64,000 bases of DNA from positions 28,118-92,117 of the forward strand of contig CAYURO010000017.1 in assembly GCA_964447285.1 (NCBI GenBank), read 5' to 3'. Positions 1-8,717 of this stretch are shown piece by piece (the first letter of the stretch is position 1; every line of letters begins with the position of its first letter). The position numbers and the translations under genes are program-made. Source of the stretch: CAJBNH01 sp964447285 (GTDB taxonomy: Bacteria; Myxococcota_A; UBA9042). The notes beneath the pieces are model-generated. The model did not search any database. It saw only the letters and a program-made list of their open reading frames with translations, and was not told the origin of the DNA.

Positions 1-501
1 GCCCGCGTTGGTCACGACCCGGTCGGGGTGCACCAAACCGGTGACAAACAAGCCGAATTTTGGTTCCTTGTCGGTGATCGAGTGTCCACCCGCGATGACG
101 ATGCCGGCCTGACGACAGACCTCGGCGGCGCCGGCGAGCACGGTTCCTAGCGTTGCGGTACCCAGCGTGTCGATGGGCCAGGCGACGAAGGAGAGTGCGC
201 TGATCGGTCGGGCGCCCATCGCGTACACGTCGCTGAGGGCGTTGGCGGCGGCAATGCGACCAAAGTCGAACGGGTCGTCGACGATCGGGGTGAAGATGTC
301 GACCGTCTCGACCAGCGCCAAGTCATCCGTCAGACGAAACACCGCCGCGTCATCGCCCGTATCGTGCCCGACGATCAGGCGGGGGTCGTGAGCCGGGGGA
401 AGGTGGGACAACGCTTCGATCAGGTCGACTTGGGCGATCTTGGCGGCGCAACCGGCGGTCGCAGCGTATTTCGTCAACATGACAGGGGAGTCGGACTCCA
501 T
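1..501 (-). CDS. selD: Selenide, water dikinase (SelD), 3'-truncated by window edge
   Basis: Makes selenophosphate from selenide and ATP, the selenium donor for selenocysteine and seleno-tRNA. The first 167 codons are visible; the rest lies beyond base 1. The N-terminus carries the TAGCAAK motif, with the catalytic Cys at residue 18 (Cys, not Sec). The second Cys found in the E. coli motif is Ala here, which is common in the family. Further family blocks are HDTGDDAAV, VDIFTPIVDDP, FGRIAAANALSDVYAMG and IVIAGGHSI. The ATG at 501 was chosen over the in-frame ATG at 480 because a GGAGG lies 8 bases upstream of it. It is transcribed divergently from the large lipoprotein gene that begins at 726. 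No obvious selenoprotein is encoded in this window. Confidence 0.9.
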   Translation of the reverse strand, partial: MESDSPVMLTKYAATAGCAAKIAQVDLIEALSHLPPAHDPRLIVGHDTGDDAAVFRLTDDLALVETVDIFTPIVDDPFDFGRIAAANALSDVYAMGARPISALSFVAWPIDTLGTATLGTVLAGAAEVCRQAGIVIAGGHSITDKEPKFGLFVTGLVHPDRVVTNAG

Positions 502-581
502 GCGGCAGGCCTCCGAAGGGGGGGTGAGTCGCCGGGAGGTTGGCACGCCACACAGGGGCTGGCAAGGCGAATTTGACACAA

Positions 582-600
582 TGCGTCAAGAAATGACGCA
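582..600. promoter_or_regulatory. Perfect 7-bp dyad between selD and the large lipoprotein gene
   Basis: TGCGTCA, five bases, then TGACGCA form a perfect inverted repeat. A TTGACA lies at 573-578, just before it on the plus strand. The site sits midway in the 224-base divergent gap, so it could be an operator for either gene. The rest of the gap (502-725) shows no further recognisable signal except a TATTCT at 698-703. The regulator is unknown. Confidence 0.35.
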
Positions 601-697
601 GACGCGATCGGCGCTCGCACAGGTCGGCCTTTCGACGCGAATCCGCTGTGTCCGTGCACGAATGCAAGCACTCGGTTCGCTCATCCCGGCGTTCTGC

Positions 698-703
698 TAT
701 TCT
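698..703 (+). promoter_or_regulatory. Candidate -10 element (TATTCT) for the lipoprotein gene
   Basis: TATTCT lies 23 bases before the ATG at 726. The -35 region (near 675-681, GTTCGCT) is weak. The same TAT-N-CT form recurs ahead of several other genes in this window, which is the main support. Confidence 0.3.
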
Positions 704-725
704 CACCCTCTCACACTGAGGCGCC

Positions 726-3700
726 ATGATCCGTCCCATCGACCAGCACCTGCGCTTCCTCGCCCTGCTCGCCCTTGTGGCGACGATGGCGGCGTGCGGT
801 GATGTCGGGCCGGCGGCAGATTCCCCAGCTGCGGCCGACGCTTCCACTGCTGCTGATGCCAACGACGACGTCACGCTGACGGACGACGCAACGGCCACCG
901 ATGCAGACGAGGTGACGGTCTCAGAAGGCGACCCCACGATCCTGTCCGTCGAGCCCGACCACGGGTCCACGGGCGGCCTGACGCAGGTGCAGATCAAGGG
1001 GTTGGCGTTGGACGCCGCCGTGCAAGTGTACTTCGGAGAGTCGCCGGCTTTGACCGTGCAGGCCGTCAGCGCCGAGCTGGTGGTCGCCACGTCCCCGCCG
1101 CGCCCCTCCGGCATCGTCGATGTCACGGTGCGGTCAACCGAACGACCGGATGCCGTGTTTCCATTGGGTTTCAGGTACATCGCCCAAGTCACGGTCGTCT
1201 CGGTCAGTCCGGCCTCAGGTCCCGCAACGGGAGGCACGCCGCTGGTCGTGAAGGGCAAGGGGTTCGTGCCCGGCACACGCTTCGTGGTCGGCGAGCGGTT
1301 GGCGATCGATGCGGTCGTGCTGGACGAAGAGACGGCCGCCCTGGTGACGCCGGCGGGTCCCGTCGGCGCCGTGACGGTCGCCGCGGTCAATGGTGACGGC
1401 GTCGGGGCCAAGGCCAAGGCGTTCACCTACCGGGCCGCACCACGGATCGACAGCGTTTCTCCGGGGTTGGGCCCCGTGACAGGCGGTACCGTCCTGACGG
1501 TGACCGGAGCGGCGCTGGCCGCCCCCGGGACGGTTTTCACGCTGCGGCACGGGTCGGCCGAGCTCCTCACCAAGACCGTCTCGACCGCTTCCGACGGGTC
1601 TTCTGCCCAAGTGACGGCTCCGGCGGTGGGCGCGGCCGGGTCATGGGACCTGGCCGCAACGAACGCGGATGGCGAGGCCCTGCTGTCGCAGGCGTTTACC
1701 TACGTGGATGGGGCTTTGCCGACGCTGGCGGTGCTGGCGGTGGCTCCGGCTGCCCTGCCCTCGAACCAGCCCCGCGCAGTCATGGTTGCGGTGGGCGGGG
1801 CAACGGCCGCGGCGGCGATCAGCACGGCACAGGTCAGGTTCGGCGGTCAGCCGGCACAGGTTCTGGACGCCGTCGCCGACAAGTGGAGTGTGGGAGCGAC
1901 CTTGCGCGTGCTGCCGGCAGCGATCGGCAACTTGACGCAAGCGGTGCCCGTTGACGTCGAGGTGACCTTCGGGTCAGCAAAAGCGACCAAGATCAAGGGG
2001 TTCACGTGGTTGCCGGCCGTGCCGATGGTGACGAGCGTGCAACCGGAATCGCTGAACGCGAGCGGCGGCACCGCTGTCCAGGTCCGCTATGCGCCAAAGC
2101 CGACCGGATGGGGCGCCGTGACGGCGATGCGGATGGGCGCGGCGATGGCCAGTCAGGTGCAACCGTTTGCGCTGCCCGATGGCACGGGCGGTGTGGGAGG
2201 GATCGCGCCTCCGGGAGCCCCCGGCAAGGCAGACGTCGTGTTGTTCTTCGCCAACGGCCAGTCGGTCACAGCCCCCGGCGCAGTGGAATTTCGCAGCCAG
2301 AAACGAGAGATCGTGGTGCTGCTGCCGACCACAGGGTCGCAGGCCGGTGGCACGTGGGTGCGCGCGATCGGCAGCGGTTTGGACGAACTGACGGAGCTCA
2401 AGCTGGGCGGCGCCCAAGTGCCGTGGCTGCAGGTGGTCGACACAGGACTCGCCTATCTCCGCACGCCCAAAGGGGAACCTGGTCCTGCTGACCTGACTGC
2501 TGCGTTCCAGATCTTGCCGTTTCCACAGGTGCTGCTCGCCGCCTTTTCCTACTTCGATCCGGTCGCGGGTGATGCGGGCACCTGGGGTCCGCCCATCGAC
2601 GGCACCGTCAACGTCACCGTCGTCGCCAAGGGCACGAACATGCCGATTTCTGGCGCTTTCGTGACGCTGGGTGCCGACCCGAAGACCCCGTTCCAGGGCC
2701 TGACGGACGACCGCGGGCAGGTCACGTTCTCAGCCCCCGGATTGCTGGGACCCGTGCACGTCCACGCGGCGAAAGCCGGCCACAGCGCAGGGTCGTACAT
2801 CGGGCTGAACGTCGAAAATGTGACCATTCGCCTTCAGGAATTTCCCCCGGCTGACGGCGGTGACGGCGGGGGCAGCGGGCAGGAAACGGAGCCTCCGTTG
2901 CCCGACGGCCTGATCCAAGGCGTGGTGATCGACGCAGCGAAGTACACGCAGCTGCCGCCCGGGTCGTGCGAGACGCAGCCTGTGCTGGGCGACCTGTGTT
3001 TGCCCTGCACGCAGGACCTCGAGTGCTCGGGCGGGACGACGTGCGAGCAGCTACACGCCCAAGGTGCCAGCCACGCGCTGACGGACTCTGAGGACCAGCC
3101 CCTGCCCGGTGACCCGACGCCGACCTTCGCTCCCGGGACCGCGTTCTGCCTCGCCCCGTGCACGTCGAACACAGACTGCGCGCAGGGTTATGAGTGCCGG
3201 TCGCTGGCCGGGTTGCTCGAGATGCCACGCTATCGATGCGTACCGCAGATCGGCGTGCCCGAGACGCAATGTGAGACGACCGCGACCTCGATCTTCGGCG
3301 GCAACCCGTCTGTGGGACCCGGCGGAACGGTGGATGCCAGCGATGTCTTCTCGATCGTCGCGCGACCGGGCGAGGTCGCCGTCGTGTGCTGGTCGGGCTA
3401 TGTGGACGCGGCGACTGGGGAATTCGTGCCACTGGTCATGGGCTTGGCGCGCAAGCTGTTCGTGTATCCCGGCCAGACGCTGACGGGCGTCCAGGTGCCG
3501 CTGAAGACGCCGCTGGACCGGCGCGTGCGCGTGCGGATGCAGTCGATTCCGATGGGTCCCGACGCCGTGGGCGGACGACGATCGATGACGACAGGGCTGG
3601 ACCTGGGTGCTGAGGGCTATGTCCCCATGGGCACTGTGGAAACCTTGGCGACGACAGACGTTCTCGAGTTCCAGCGGCAGCCGTCCGGTGCGCTCTTCCA

Positions 3701-5204
3701 GGGGGATGGGCAAGACATCCGGTACGAGCTCTATGGCGGCGTCGCCAACCTGTGGGGGGGACCGCCCAATTCGACTGCGGTTGGCGTGCAGTTGGACGTC
3801 CGGGGTCTGGACCACTTCGCCAGCTGGCAGCCCGACGACGCTGTCCCCATCGAGAGCACCGACGCCATCGGACGCGTGGATGCCATGGACGCGCAAGGCG
3901 ATCTGCGGGTGGCCGTGGGTGAGGGCGGGCGCGTGCTGACGTGGAGCAACTACGGCTTCACTCCCCAAGCGTCTCCCACACAGCTGGACCTTCGCGCAGT
4001 GTGGCTGCCGGGCGGAACAAGCGCGGGTAAGGACGGTTGGGTCGGCGGCAAGGCTGGCGTGCTCGCGCGGTTTGGCGGTCTGGGGTGGAAAGCGTGGCCG
4101 CAGCTGGCTGCCGACGACGTCTCGGCGATCCACGGCCGGGCGGCGGACGACGCATGGTTGGTGGCCGGGCAAGCACGTCTGGCGCACTGGAACGGACTGC
4201 AGTGGACGGAAGTAGCCGGGCCATGGAAGGAAACGCCCGCGCCGGATTCAAACGGACCGCTGAAGGCACCGCCCCATCGCGTGCGCGGCGTATGGCAAGC
4301 GCCGACCGGATCCGTGTTCCTGGTGGGAGACCAAGGTGCATTCCTGCGAGGCACCCCGACGACCTCGCCAAGCGGCAAGCTGACGCTGACGGTCTCGGCG
4401 CTGACGCCCGCCAACCCCTACGCCATGCACGCGATTTGGGGCACGGCGGAGGATGACGTCTGGGTGGCCGGCGACAAGGGAAGGCTGGGCCACTGGAACG
4501 GACAAGGACTGAAGTGGGTCGTGACGGGGGTCGAGCAGCCGCTGTACGCGATCCGGGGCGAGGCGGGCCAAGCGCTGCAGGTCGTGGGCGGTCAAGGGAC
4601 GTGGCTGCGGGTGACGTCGGCCGGTCCGGACGGGCCATTTCAGGTGCAGAACGCAACGACCCCTTTGCTGCGCGCGGACTTGCGCGGGGTGGTGACGACG
4701 GGAGGAGGCGGCTGGGTGGCAGCCGGTCAGCCGGTGGTGGTGCTGGGGCCGTACCTGGAGATGCCGTACATTCAGGAGCCCAAACCCGCCAGCCCCTTGG
4801 GCGACAAGGTCGTCTGGACCCATGCACCGGGCGTCCTGCCGACGCTGAACATCGTGCGCATCGCCGACAGCCAGTACACGACGCGGTGGGAGATCTTCGT
4901 GCGCGGCAGCGTGTCGCAAGTCGCCCTGCCCGACTTTCAGGTGCTGGGCAAGTTCGACCCCGTGCCGCCCGGTCCCGTGTATGTGCGCGTGTGGCGGGTG
5001 CTGACCTCAGGACTGGACATCGACCACTTCAACAGCAAGCAGCTGAACATGTGGTCGTGGACGTCTTGGGCCTACAACGTGAATTCGGTGCTTCAGCCCA
5101 ACGACCAGATCACCAAGCCGTCGTCCTGGAAGATCGACCCCAAGCCAAGTCCTGGCCAGCAAACGCCGCCGCCCAAGCCGGGGCCGCCGGGCTGGCCGCC
5201 CTGA
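726..5204 (+). CDS. Large secreted lipoprotein with IPT/TIG repeats and a propeller-like region
   Basis: A 1492-residue protein with a lipoprotein signal peptide; the lipobox is MAAC with the lipidated Cys at 24. A short Ala/Asp/Thr-rich stalk follows. At least five IPT/TIG-type immunoglobulin-like domains come next, recognised by the recurring pattern 'SVSPxxGPxTGGTxLxVxGxGF' (for example near residues 75, 155, 240, 435 and 520). A carboxypeptidase-regulatory-like segment (GTVNVTVVAKGTNMPISGA) lies near residue 625. Two Cys-rich blocks near 750-850 have TNTDCAQGYEC-type spacing. The C-terminal third has repeated GxVLxRxxGxxW strands like a beta-propeller (GWVGGKAGVLARFGGLGWK). It is probably displayed on the outer surface for adhesion or carbohydrate binding. 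No catalytic motif is seen. It stands alone, divergent from selD. Confidence 0.85.
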   Translation: MIRPIDQHLRFLALLALVATMAACGDVGPAADSPAAADASTAADANDDVTLTDDATATDADEVTVSEGDPTILSVEPDHGSTGGLTQVQIKGLALDAAVQVYFGESPALTVQAVSAELVVATSPPRPSGIVDVTVRSTERPDAVFPLGFRYIAQVTVVSVSPASGPATGGTPLVVKGKGFVPGTRFVVGERLAIDAVVLDEETAALVTPAGPVGAVTVAAVNGDGVGAKAKAFTYRAAPRIDSVSPGLGPVTGGTVLTVTGAALAAPGTVFTLRHGSAELLTKTVSTASDGSSAQVTAPAVGAAGSWDLAATNADGEALLSQAFTYVDGALPTLAVLAVAPAALPSNQPRAVMVAVGGATAAAAISTAQVRFGGQPAQVLDAVADKWSVGATLRVLPAAIGNLTQAVPVDVEVTFGSAKATKIKGFTWLPAVPMVTSVQPESLNASGGTAVQVRYAPKPTGWGAVTAMRMGAAMASQVQPFALPDGTGGVGGIAPPGAPGKADVVLFFANGQSVTAPGAVEFRSQKREIVVLLPTTGSQAGGTWVRAIGSGLDELTELKLGGAQVPWLQVVDTGLAYLRTPKGEPGPADLTAAFQILPFPQVLLAAFSYFDPVAGDAGTWGPPIDGTVNVTVVAKGTNMPISGAFVTLGADPKTPFQGLTDDRGQVTFSAPGLLGPVHVHAAKAGHSAGSYIGLNVENVTIRLQEFPPADGGDGGGSGQETEPPLPDGLIQGVVIDAAKYTQLPPGSCETQPVLGDLCLPCTQDLECSGGTTCEQLHAQGASHALTDSEDQPLPGDPTPTFAPGTAFCLAPCTSNTDCAQGYECRSLAGLLEMPRYRCVPQIGVPETQCETTATSIFGGNPSVGPGGTVDASDVFSIVARPGEVAVVCWSGYVDAATGEFVPLVMGLARKLFVYPGQTLTGVQVPLKTPLDRRVRVRMQSIPMGPDAVGGRRSMTTGLDLGAEGYVPMGTVETLATTDVLEFQRQPSGALFQGDGQDIRYELYGGVANLWGGPPNSTAVGVQLDVRGLDHFASWQPDDAVPIESTDAIGRVDAMDAQGDLRVAVGEGGRVLTWSNYGFTPQASPTQLDLRAVWLPGGTSAGKDGWVGGKAGVLARFGGLGWKAWPQLAADDVSAIHGRAADDAWLVAGQARLAHWNGLQWTEVAGPWKETPAPDSNGPLKAPPHRVRGVWQAPTGSVFLVGDQGAFLRGTPTTSPSGKLTLTVSALTPANPYAMHAIWGTAEDDVWVAGDKGRLGHWNGQGLKWVVTGVEQPLYAIRGEAGQALQVVGGQGTWLRVTSAGPDGPFQVQNATTPLLRADLRGVVTTGGGGWVAAGQPVVVLGPYLEMPYIQEPKPASPLGDKVVWTHAPGVLPTLNIVRIADSQYTTRWEIFVRGSVSQVALPDFQVLGKFDPVPPGPVYVRVWRVLTSGLDIDHFNSKQLNMWSWTSWAYNVNSVLQPNDQITKPSSWKIDPKPSPGQQTPPPKPGPPGWPP

Positions 5205-5312
5205 TAGACGCTCACCGCGAATGACTCGGGCCACCCGCGCGTTGCACGAACCGCCGCGCTGGGCCTGGCATCCGCGCCCCCCCCCCGACCGACCGCCTTC
5301 CGGAGTGCCCGC

Positions 5313-6794
5313 ATGTCCCGCTTCCCCTCCAAGTTCGCGCCCTTGCTGACGTTGTCTGCCCTGACCTGCGCGTCTATGGCCCTCGCCCAGCCCATCGTGC
5401 CCAGACCCGCCGGTCCCCGTCCCGCCACGCCTGTTGCACCCGGCTTCCGCCCACCGCCCCCCCCACCCGTCGCCAAGCCCGGCGAGCCCGACTGGCGCGG
5501 CATCGGTGAGGAAGGCAAGCCGAGGAAGAAAGCCACCAGCGCCGTGTCGGACATGGTCAAAAACTCGCCGTATCGCATCGAGATTGTGACGGCCAGCGCA
5601 GACAAGGTTCTGATCACCAACGCCTTTACTCTTGAACGTCGGCGGGTGTTCGAGGCACCAGGGATCGCCGCCGTCGCGTTCTCTCCCGACGGTACGTGGG
5701 TCTACGTGGCACAGGCGGCGGGCGAGCTGACGGCGGTGAACGCCGACCGAGCGAACACGGAGGTGATGGGCAAGCTTGCGCTTGAGCCGGGGGAGGTCGT
5801 GGTCGAGCTGATCGGGCTGGGCGGGGCAGAAGAGCTTGCGGCGGCCGTGCTGGTCGGCGTGGGACCCGCAGCGACCCCGGGAAGCTGTGGCGAGTGGAAG
5901 GGCCACCGTCGCGTGTACGTGCACAAATCCGCAGTCGCCAGGGGGCCCGGCCGTCAGGAGGCCAAGGACGGTTGGCCCGACCAGACCAGTGCACACCGCA
6001 CCGCCGCCGTGTCGCCCAACACCAAGTACCGCCTGTCGATTGTGGGCGGCGGCCTCACGGCGGCCGGGCGCTTCGGCAGTGGCGACCAGCGAATCCATCG
6101 CTCGCCCGTGCCTGTCGCTGCGAACGATCTGGAGTGGATGCGGGACAGTCTGGGTGTGGCCATCTCATGGCCGCGCAAGGCCCTGGCGGGGTGCGGTCAT
6201 CGCGTCGGCATGCGCTTCTATCGCCGGCCGACGCAGGCCAACGCCGCGCCGGGCTGGGACGAGTGGACGCTGCCGGACAATGTCGAGGTGGTGCGCGGAG
6301 ATCTGCCCGGCCAGTCGCCGCCATGGACGCCCGACGGGATGCGTCTGGTCGGCGTGGACCCGCGCGGCGTGGTGCTGATCGAGCCGGCGCCGCGCTTCCG
6401 GGGGCAGCTGGCCCTGATCGCGCCTGCGTCGACGGTGTGGCCCAAGGTGCGCCCCGGCGTGCGGCCCCTCGCGTCGAGCGCGCCCGGAGCTCTGAGACTC
6501 GCTGAACTACTGATGGAGCAAGGGGATCTGGACCAGGCCTCGCAGCAGCTGGCCGGTGCGCCTGCAGGTGCTGAGACGGGGCGGCTGAGGTCGCGGTTGA
6601 ACGCACTGATCGAGGTCCGCGCACGCCGGGCACAGGAACTGCAGGTCGACGGCCGCGAGCTCAGGTCCGACCGCTCAGGGCCGCCGCAGCCGCCCGCGCC
6701 GCTGACCACACCGACGGCGCCCGTCCAGCCCGCCCCGCCGCCTGCCGAAGCCCCCGCAGGCACAGCGGCGCCGGCTGCAGCACCGGAAGCCTAG
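5313..6794 (+). CDS. Secreted Pro-rich protein with partial WD40/YncE-like repeats
   Basis: 493 residues with a cleavable Sec signal peptide (hydrophobic core to about residue 25, cut after ALA-Q). A Pro-rich linker follows the signal, and the C-terminus is a second Pro/Ala-rich tail. The middle contains beta-propeller-like strands such as VAFSPDGTWVYVAQ and a later ...RGDLPGQSPPWTPDGMRLVGV, which suggest WD40/PD40-type repeats. A helical stretch near 400-445 (LRLAELLMEQGDLDQASQQL) looks like a degenerate TPR. A GGAG lies about 9 bases before the ATG. It follows the large lipoprotein gene by 108 bases on the same strand and ends 18 bases from the convergent gene at 6813. The function is not recognised. 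Confidence 0.75.
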   Translation: MSRFPSKFAPLLTLSALTCASMALAQPIVPRPAGPRPATPVAPGFRPPPPPPVAKPGEPDWRGIGEEGKPRKKATSAVSDMVKNSPYRIEIVTASADKVLITNAFTLERRRVFEAPGIAAVAFSPDGTWVYVAQAAGELTAVNADRANTEVMGKLALEPGEVVVELIGLGGAEELAAAVLVGVGPAATPGSCGEWKGHRRVYVHKSAVARGPGRQEAKDGWPDQTSAHRTAAVSPNTKYRLSIVGGGLTAAGRFGSGDQRIHRSPVPVAANDLEWMRDSLGVAISWPRKALAGCGHRVGMRFYRRPTQANAAPGWDEWTLPDNVEVVRGDLPGQSPPWTPDGMRLVGVDPRGVVLIEPAPRFRGQLALIAPASTVWPKVRPGVRPLASSAPGALRLAELLMEQGDLDQASQQLAGAPAGAETGRLRSRLNALIEVRARRAQELQVDGRELRSDRSGPPQPPAPLTTPTAPVQPAPPPAEAPAGTAAPAAAPEA

Positions 6795-6812
6795 TCTTGA
6801 CGCAGGGTTGGC

Positions 6813-7256
6813 TTAGCCCGCCCACCACCGCCCAGTCTTCCACGCGACCAGCAGCAGCAGCAGTCCCAGTCCGGCCGCCGTCAGCGCCGCCGGAAGCAGA
6901 AACGACTGGTCTGGCGCCAGGTTCGGCATCGTCGCCCCCACCTCTGGCCGCCCGAACCCGGGGTGAACCCAGCCCTGTACCTGCCGACCGGACCGATACG
7001 CCGGTGAGTGCACATCTGACGTGCCGATCAGCGCCGCGCCGTCCTGCGGCAGCCCCGTTGTCGGGTCGGTCCAGCGGACGAACAGCAGCCCACCCTGATT
7101 CCCACGCGCCCGATAGTCGGTGCGGACGACCTCGAGTTGGACGCGGGACCACTGCCCCATCGCCAGCCGCTTCGTCTGGTCGCGCCACGTCCAAACGAAC
7201 ATCACCGCCAGACCCAGTGACAGGACGGCTGCGATCAAGAGCCAACTCGGCTTCAC
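6813..7256 (-). CDS. DUF3592-like two-TM membrane protein
   Basis: 147 residues starting at GTG 7256, chosen because AAGGA sits 7 bases upstream and the product then begins directly with a TM helix (KPSWLLIAAVLSLGLAVMF). A second TM helix lies near the C-terminus (LLPAALTAAGLGLLLLLVAW). The exposed segment between them has the 'WSRVQLEVVRTDYRAR ... VHPGFGRPEV' strand pattern seen in DUF3592 proteins, which have no established activity. An upstream in-frame ATG at 7352 would add a Pro/Arg-rich extension without membrane character, so it was rejected. It lies 141 bases after a small lipoprotein gene on the same strand, possibly co-transcribed. Confidence 0.7.
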   Translation of the reverse strand: MKPSWLLIAAVLSLGLAVMFVWTWRDQTKRLAMGQWSRVQLEVVRTDYRARGNQGGLLFVRWTDPTTGLPQDGAALIGTSDVHSPAYRSGRQVQGWVHPGFGRPEVGATMPNLAPDQSFLLPAALTAAGLGLLLLLVAWKTGRWWAG

Positions 7257-7397
7257 GTGGAGTCCTTTGGGCCGGCAAGGAGCTCCGTGCCGACCGTGAT
7301 CTTGCCTGCGGGCGCCGGAGGGGTCAAGACGCGGCGGCGGGCACATGGGCAACGGGCCAACGTGTCGGGATGCAACCCCTGATCCGAGAACGTTGTT

Positions 7398-7907
7398 CTA
7401 CTCGGCCTTCAGGATCGCATCGGTGACCTCGGAGCACTGCTTGCCATCCGGCAGCGTTCCCACGGTGGTCACGGCCTCGCAGTCGGCGGGCGACAGGAAA
7501 CCGTTCAGCGAAACCTTGCCAATCGTCTCTTGCAACAGGCAACGCGCGGCAGGCTCAAGCGTCTGCTGCGACGTCTGCTTCAGCTCGGCCAGCGACTGGG
7601 CCTTGGCCTGCGCGTTCAGGACCGTGTCGTTCTGAATCGCCTGCTTTCCGAGTTGGTACTTGGCGATCACGATGCCGATCTGCGGCGTGATGGTGGCACA
7701 GGTCGACTCGACGAAGCTCTTGGTCTCGGTGCGGTTGGTCAGGTTGGCGCAACAGTTCAGCATGCGCGACGTGTTGGGCAGGTCGGCTTCCTTCAGCGGC
7801 GCAGCGGTGCCCTGCAGCGTCTGCTCGGCGCTGGCGACCAACGCCTCACAACCGGCAAAGAGGGAGACGGTCAGCACCACCAGGGACAGGGACAGCGCAA
7901 CGCGCAT
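7398..7907 (-). CDS. Small Cys-containing lipoprotein, function unknown
   Basis: 169 residues from the ATG at 7907, which has GGAGGT upstream. The N-terminus is a lipoprotein signal (RVALSLSLVVLTVSLFAGC; lipidated Cys at 20). The mature part is mainly helical and contains several Cys: a CC pair in MLNCCANLTNRT, then ESTCATITP, ARCLLQETIG, SPADCEAVT and GKQCSEVTD. That pattern suggests a disulfide-stabilised periplasmic helical domain. No known family is recognised. It is divergent from nfuA with a 234-base gap. Confidence 0.7.
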   Translation of the reverse strand: MRVALSLSLVVLTVSLFAGCEALVASAEQTLQGTAAPLKEADLPNTSRMLNCCANLTNRTETKSFVESTCATITPQIGIVIAKYQLGKQAIQNDTVLNAQAKAQSLAELKQTSQQTLEPAARCLLQETIGKVSLNGFLSPADCEAVTTVGTLPDGKQCSEVTDAILKAE

Positions 7908-8064
7908 CGTGACCTCCAAGAGATCCGACCGGGGAAATGGAAAAGGGCCGGGCAGGCGCAAGGTACGCACCACGGGGCCGGGGCGCAAGTGCGGGGTCGC
8001 CAAAGCACCGTCGAAGAATCCCTCCGGCCCACGGGGGGTTGGCTACATCTGAAGCAAGGCGTCG

Positions 8065-8092
8065 TTGACACGGCGAGGCTGCGACCTAGGAT
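8065..8092 (+). promoter_or_regulatory. Sigma70-type promoter for nfuA
   Basis: TTGACA at 8065-8070, a 16-base spacer, then TAGGAT at 8087-8092. The expected start lies about 43 bases before the nfuA ATG. No IscR-type or other operator could be read around it. The remainder of the divergent gap (7908-8064) shows no other clear element. Confidence 0.55.
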
Positions 8093-8141
8093 GCAGCGAC
8101 CGTCGGCGCCCGACGCCAGCAGGGAAAACCACAGGAGCGAC

Positions 8142-8711
8142 ATGCAAGTCACCAGCAAGGCCGTACAGAAAGTCCGCGAATTGGGAGAGAAGCAGCAACC
8201 GGAGGGCTTCGGCCTGCGCGTCATCGTCGAGTTGGGCGGTGCGGAAGGCTTCTACTACGACCTCGACTTCGAGACTGCCGCCAAACCGGATGACGAGATC
8301 TTCGATGTGGACGGCCTGAAGGTGTACGTCGACAAGGCCAGCTGGGACCGTTTTGGTGGCGGCACCATCGACTATGTCGAAAGCCCTGAATTCTCTGGTT
8401 TTCACTTCGACAATCCCAACAAGCCGACCGGCCCGGCGGAAGACTCGCCCTTGGCTGCGCGCGTGCAGTGGGTCCTCGACACCGAGATCAACCCCGGCGT
8501 CTCCGGACACGGCGGTCAGGTGCAGCTGGTCGACATTCAGGACGGCAACGTGATGGTCCGCTTCGGCGGCGGCTGCCACGGCTGCTCGGCGTCCAGCGCT
8601 ACGCTAAAATTCGGGGTCGAACAGCGGCTGAAGGACAAGTTCCCCGAGATCCGCGAGGTCATCGATGTGACCGATCACGCGACCGGCGAGAATCCGTACT
8701 ACCAGCACTGA
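8142..8711 (+). CDS. nfuA: Fe-S cluster carrier protein NfuA
   Basis: 189 residues, close to E. coli NfuA (191). The N-terminal half is a degenerate A-type (HesB/IscA-like) domain lacking the three Cys ligands (VRVIVELGGAEGFYYDLDF-like block near residues 25-45). The C-terminal NifU-like domain carries the cluster-binding CxxC in FGGGCHGCSAS (Cys 145 and 148). NfuA dimers hold one [4Fe-4S] cluster and deliver it to client enzymes, especially under stress. The ATG at 8142 was chosen because of an AGGAG 5 bases upstream and agreement with the family start; longer upstream frames have no family support. The Fe-S-rich hydrogenase operon elsewhere in the window would be one natural client. Confidence 0.93.
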   Translation: MQVTSKAVQKVRELGEKQQPEGFGLRVIVELGGAEGFYYDLDFETAAKPDDEIFDVDGLKVYVDKASWDRFGGGTIDYVESPEFSGFHFDNPNKPTGPAEDSPLAARVQWVLDTEINPGVSGHGGQVQLVDIQDGNVMVRFGGGCHGCSASSATLKFGVEQRLKDKFPEIREVIDVTDHATGENPYYQH

Positions 8712-8717
8712 TTCCGA

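Noticed and set aside
1..501. SelD with selenocysteine
   Set aside because: The catalytic position is encoded by TGC (Cys), not TGA.
350..1426. Long minus-strand open frame (358 codons)
   Set aside because: Lies over selD and the large lipoprotein gene in another frame, with Thr/Ser/Arg-rich composition and no ribosome site. It is a shadow of high-GC coding sequence.
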